Shown in pieces: positions 62,983 to 64,000 of a stretch of DNA of 64,000 nucleotides. Position numbers and translations under genes: made by a program. The stretch is from an uncultured Erythrobacter sp. GTDB lineage: Bacteria; Pseudomonadota; Alphaproteobacteria; Sphingomonadales; Sphingomonadaceae. Position 1 is the first letter of the stretch, and each line of letters begins with the position of its first letter. The stretch covers positions 248,001-312,000 of the forward strand of contig CANMIS010000004.1 of the NCBI GenBank assembly GCA_947498065.1, read 5' to 3'. The notes below the pieces were generated by a model, which made no database searches, was not told where the DNA came from, and worked only from the letters and a program-made list of their open reading frames with translations.

Positions 62983-63111
62983 CTAATCCATCGCCATCAT
63001 GATCATTCCGTCCATCATCAAGGTGGCGCTTCCACCGGTCAGATTTCTTACAGAACCGTATGCCGTCAGGCGCGGCGGCGTGTATTTCGCTTTCTTGGCT
63101 TTCTGTTTCAT
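62983..63111 (-). CDS. Lasso peptide precursor (A protein), Met-rich core
   Basis: This 42-aa ORF lies inside a longer track ORF but starts at ATG 63111 with AAGG 8 bases upstream. The leader is MKQKAKKAKYTPPRLTAYGS followed by VRNLTG. It has the B1-binding motif Y10-x-x-P13-x-L15, a conserved Gly (G19) and LT with Thr25 at -2 of the cleavage site. The predicted core is GSATLMMDGMIMMAMD: Gly1 and Asp8 would form an eight-residue isopeptide ring, and the 8-residue tail GMIMMAMD would thread it. Six of 16 core residues are Met. Cleavage is inferred from the family pattern. Confidence 0.88.
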   Translation of the reverse strand: MKQKAKKAKYTPPRLTAYGSVRNLTGGSATLMMDGMIMMAMD

Positions 63112-63158
63112 AAAGCGACCTTGCTGATTGGGCCGCGCGTCAGGGAGCATGGCGACCA

Positions 63159-64000
63159 TCAGCGGAAATGATACAAAAAAGCGGCGCAAGCGTAAACTCC
63201 CCATACCTCCCACGAACGCTCATCTGGGATTGTGCCAGATGCATCTGGCCGCAGAAGGCGTTTAAGCCCGGCATTGTCACACATATTACTCAGCAATGGA
63301 TCGGCATTCTTGCGCGCGAAGTTAGCGAAAGCTCGATCCAGCTCTGGCGAAGGGAAATCCGCCTTAGTTGAACGGTCCAGGATCGCATCTGGCACAATCC
63401 CTCGCAGCGCCATGCGATGGATGTATTTGCTTTGACCTGCCCGTCTTCGAATATGCTCCGGTGTGCTGGCTGAAAACTCAATGAAGGCCTTGCTCAGCAT
63501 CGGATTGCGCGGCTCGAGCCCGGCCCTCGCATATTGCCCCTGCATCATCGTGTTTGCCATGTCCGTGCCCGGCGCGCGCGAGAGGTTGAGCTTACTCCAG
63601 CGTACCGGCTCACTTGGCATTGAGGTGATGTATTCGTCTTCAATCCTGGCTAGTCGGTGTCTGACCTCCTCCGTCATCCATTCGAGATACTCTTGCTGCT
63701 CCCTTGCCTTGCGCCGCTTGTAATCTCGGCCCTGAACTCGAATGCTTTCCGGCAGAAGCGTCATAGCCATGTGCCGCAAGGCAATGGGCAGCGTTCGCCG
63801 CCACCCGTCAACGGCGGCGTCTTCACGTAAGGCCCGGGCGAACCCTCCAATGTCACCCGCTTCGGTAAACTCGCGGTAATAGTGGACGCTGCCTTGCAGC
63901 CATTCATCACCTCCATCGCCCCCCATCAGAGCCCTGCAGCCATCCGCAGCCGCCGCATTCTCCAGCCCAAGGCTCATCGCTCCATTGGTGGGGATCGGGA
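63159..64000 (-). CDS. Asparagine synthetase-like lasso cyclase (C protein), partial at right edge
   Basis: The C-terminal ATP-binding half of an AsnB-type enzyme runs off the window, with the frame open through PIPTNGAMSLG at the edge. Visible motifs are GCRALMGGDGGDEWL (a conserved AsnB ATP-site region), GTDMANTMMQGQYARAGLEPRNPML and a helical tail ending WGVYACAAFLYHFR. In lasso systems this enzyme adenylates the ring Asp and closes the macrolactam. Its stop is 47 bp before the precursor start on the same strand. The SGG(L/M)DS PP-loop and any glutaminase domain lie outside. Confidence 0.88.
   Translation of the reverse strand, partial: PIPTNGAMSLGLENAAAADGCRALMGGDGGDEWLQGSVHYYREFTEAGDIGGFARALREDAAVDGWRRTLPIALRHMAMTLLPESIRVQGRDYKRRKAREQQEYLEWMTEEVRHRLARIEDEYITSMPSEPVRWSKLNLSRAPGTDMANTMMQGQYARAGLEPRNPMLSKAFIEFSASTPEHIRRRAGQSKYIHRMALRGIVPDAILDRSTKADFPSPELDRAFANFARKNADPLLSNMCDNAGLKRLLRPDASGTIPDERSWEVWGVYACAAFLYHFR

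Noticed and set aside
1-64000. tRNA, rRNA, tmRNA, CRISPR or insertion sequences
   Set aside because: I saw no cloverleaf with CCA-proximal arms, no spaced direct repeats of CRISPR type and no transposase reading frame in the window. An automated scan was not possible.

Overview
The window looks like a chromosomal segment of a marine alphaproteobacterium of the Sphingomonadales, most likely Erythrobacteraceae (Erythrobacter/Altererythrobacter-like). The reasons are protein-level resemblance of the housekeeping genes (DnaA, UPF0262, the CC_3452-family protein, RpoZ), moderately high GC, frequent GTG and TTG starts, and dense packing with many 4-bp overlaps. No BLAST, HMM or GC-skew calculation was possible, so family calls rest on motifs read by eye.

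Layout. 1-31 kb is housekeeping: the end of rpsT, dnaA, a ThiF/MoeB protein, cobB, dapB, nth, a DAACS symporter, dapE, an S1/P1 nuclease, a GST, the rpmH-rnpA-yidD-yidC-engB block (minus strand), comM, rpmJ, galE, an M14 peptidase, cdd, dnaB, rpoZ and ftsH. 30.5-35.6 kb is a TetR-controlled tripartite efflux set (FtsX-type permease, ATPase, HlyD adaptor, NodT channel). 35.9-43.3 kb is accessory: a lipoprotein with a cadherin-like domain, an intergenic stretch of repeats, a DUF3604/parvulin/HupE operon, and a MaoC hydratase with an alpha-methylacyl-CoA racemase-like protein.

43.4-57.7 kb is a Wzx/Wzy-type exopolysaccharide locus: a PssD/PssE split glycosyltransferase, a Wza/GumB lipoprotein, a Wzc/GumC tyrosine kinase, four other glycosyltransferases, a Wzy-like polymerase, a Wzx-like flippase and a sulfotransferase. 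Embedded in it is a two-gene pair: a spike-base protein of the family found at the Rhodobacter capsulatus gene transfer agent head spike, followed by a large putative beta-helix protein, with no other phage or GTA genes nearby. The locus ends in a 27-codon stump of rfbA.

57.9 kb to the right edge is a split-B lasso-peptide (RiPP) cluster. It holds a nucleotidyltransferase, an ABC exporter (D), a PqqD-like B1/RRE protein, an HPr-kinase-like protein, a methyltransferase with an apparent extra C-terminal recognition-like domain, a 42-residue precursor and an asparagine-synthetase-like cyclase (C) cut by the window edge. The precursor has the leader motif YxxPxL, Thr at -2 and a predicted core GSATLMMDGMIMMAMD, in which Gly1 and Asp8 are placed to form an eight-residue ring and six of 16 residues are Met. 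The B2 protease is not in the window. This cluster and the orphan spike pair are the two most novel parts of the window.
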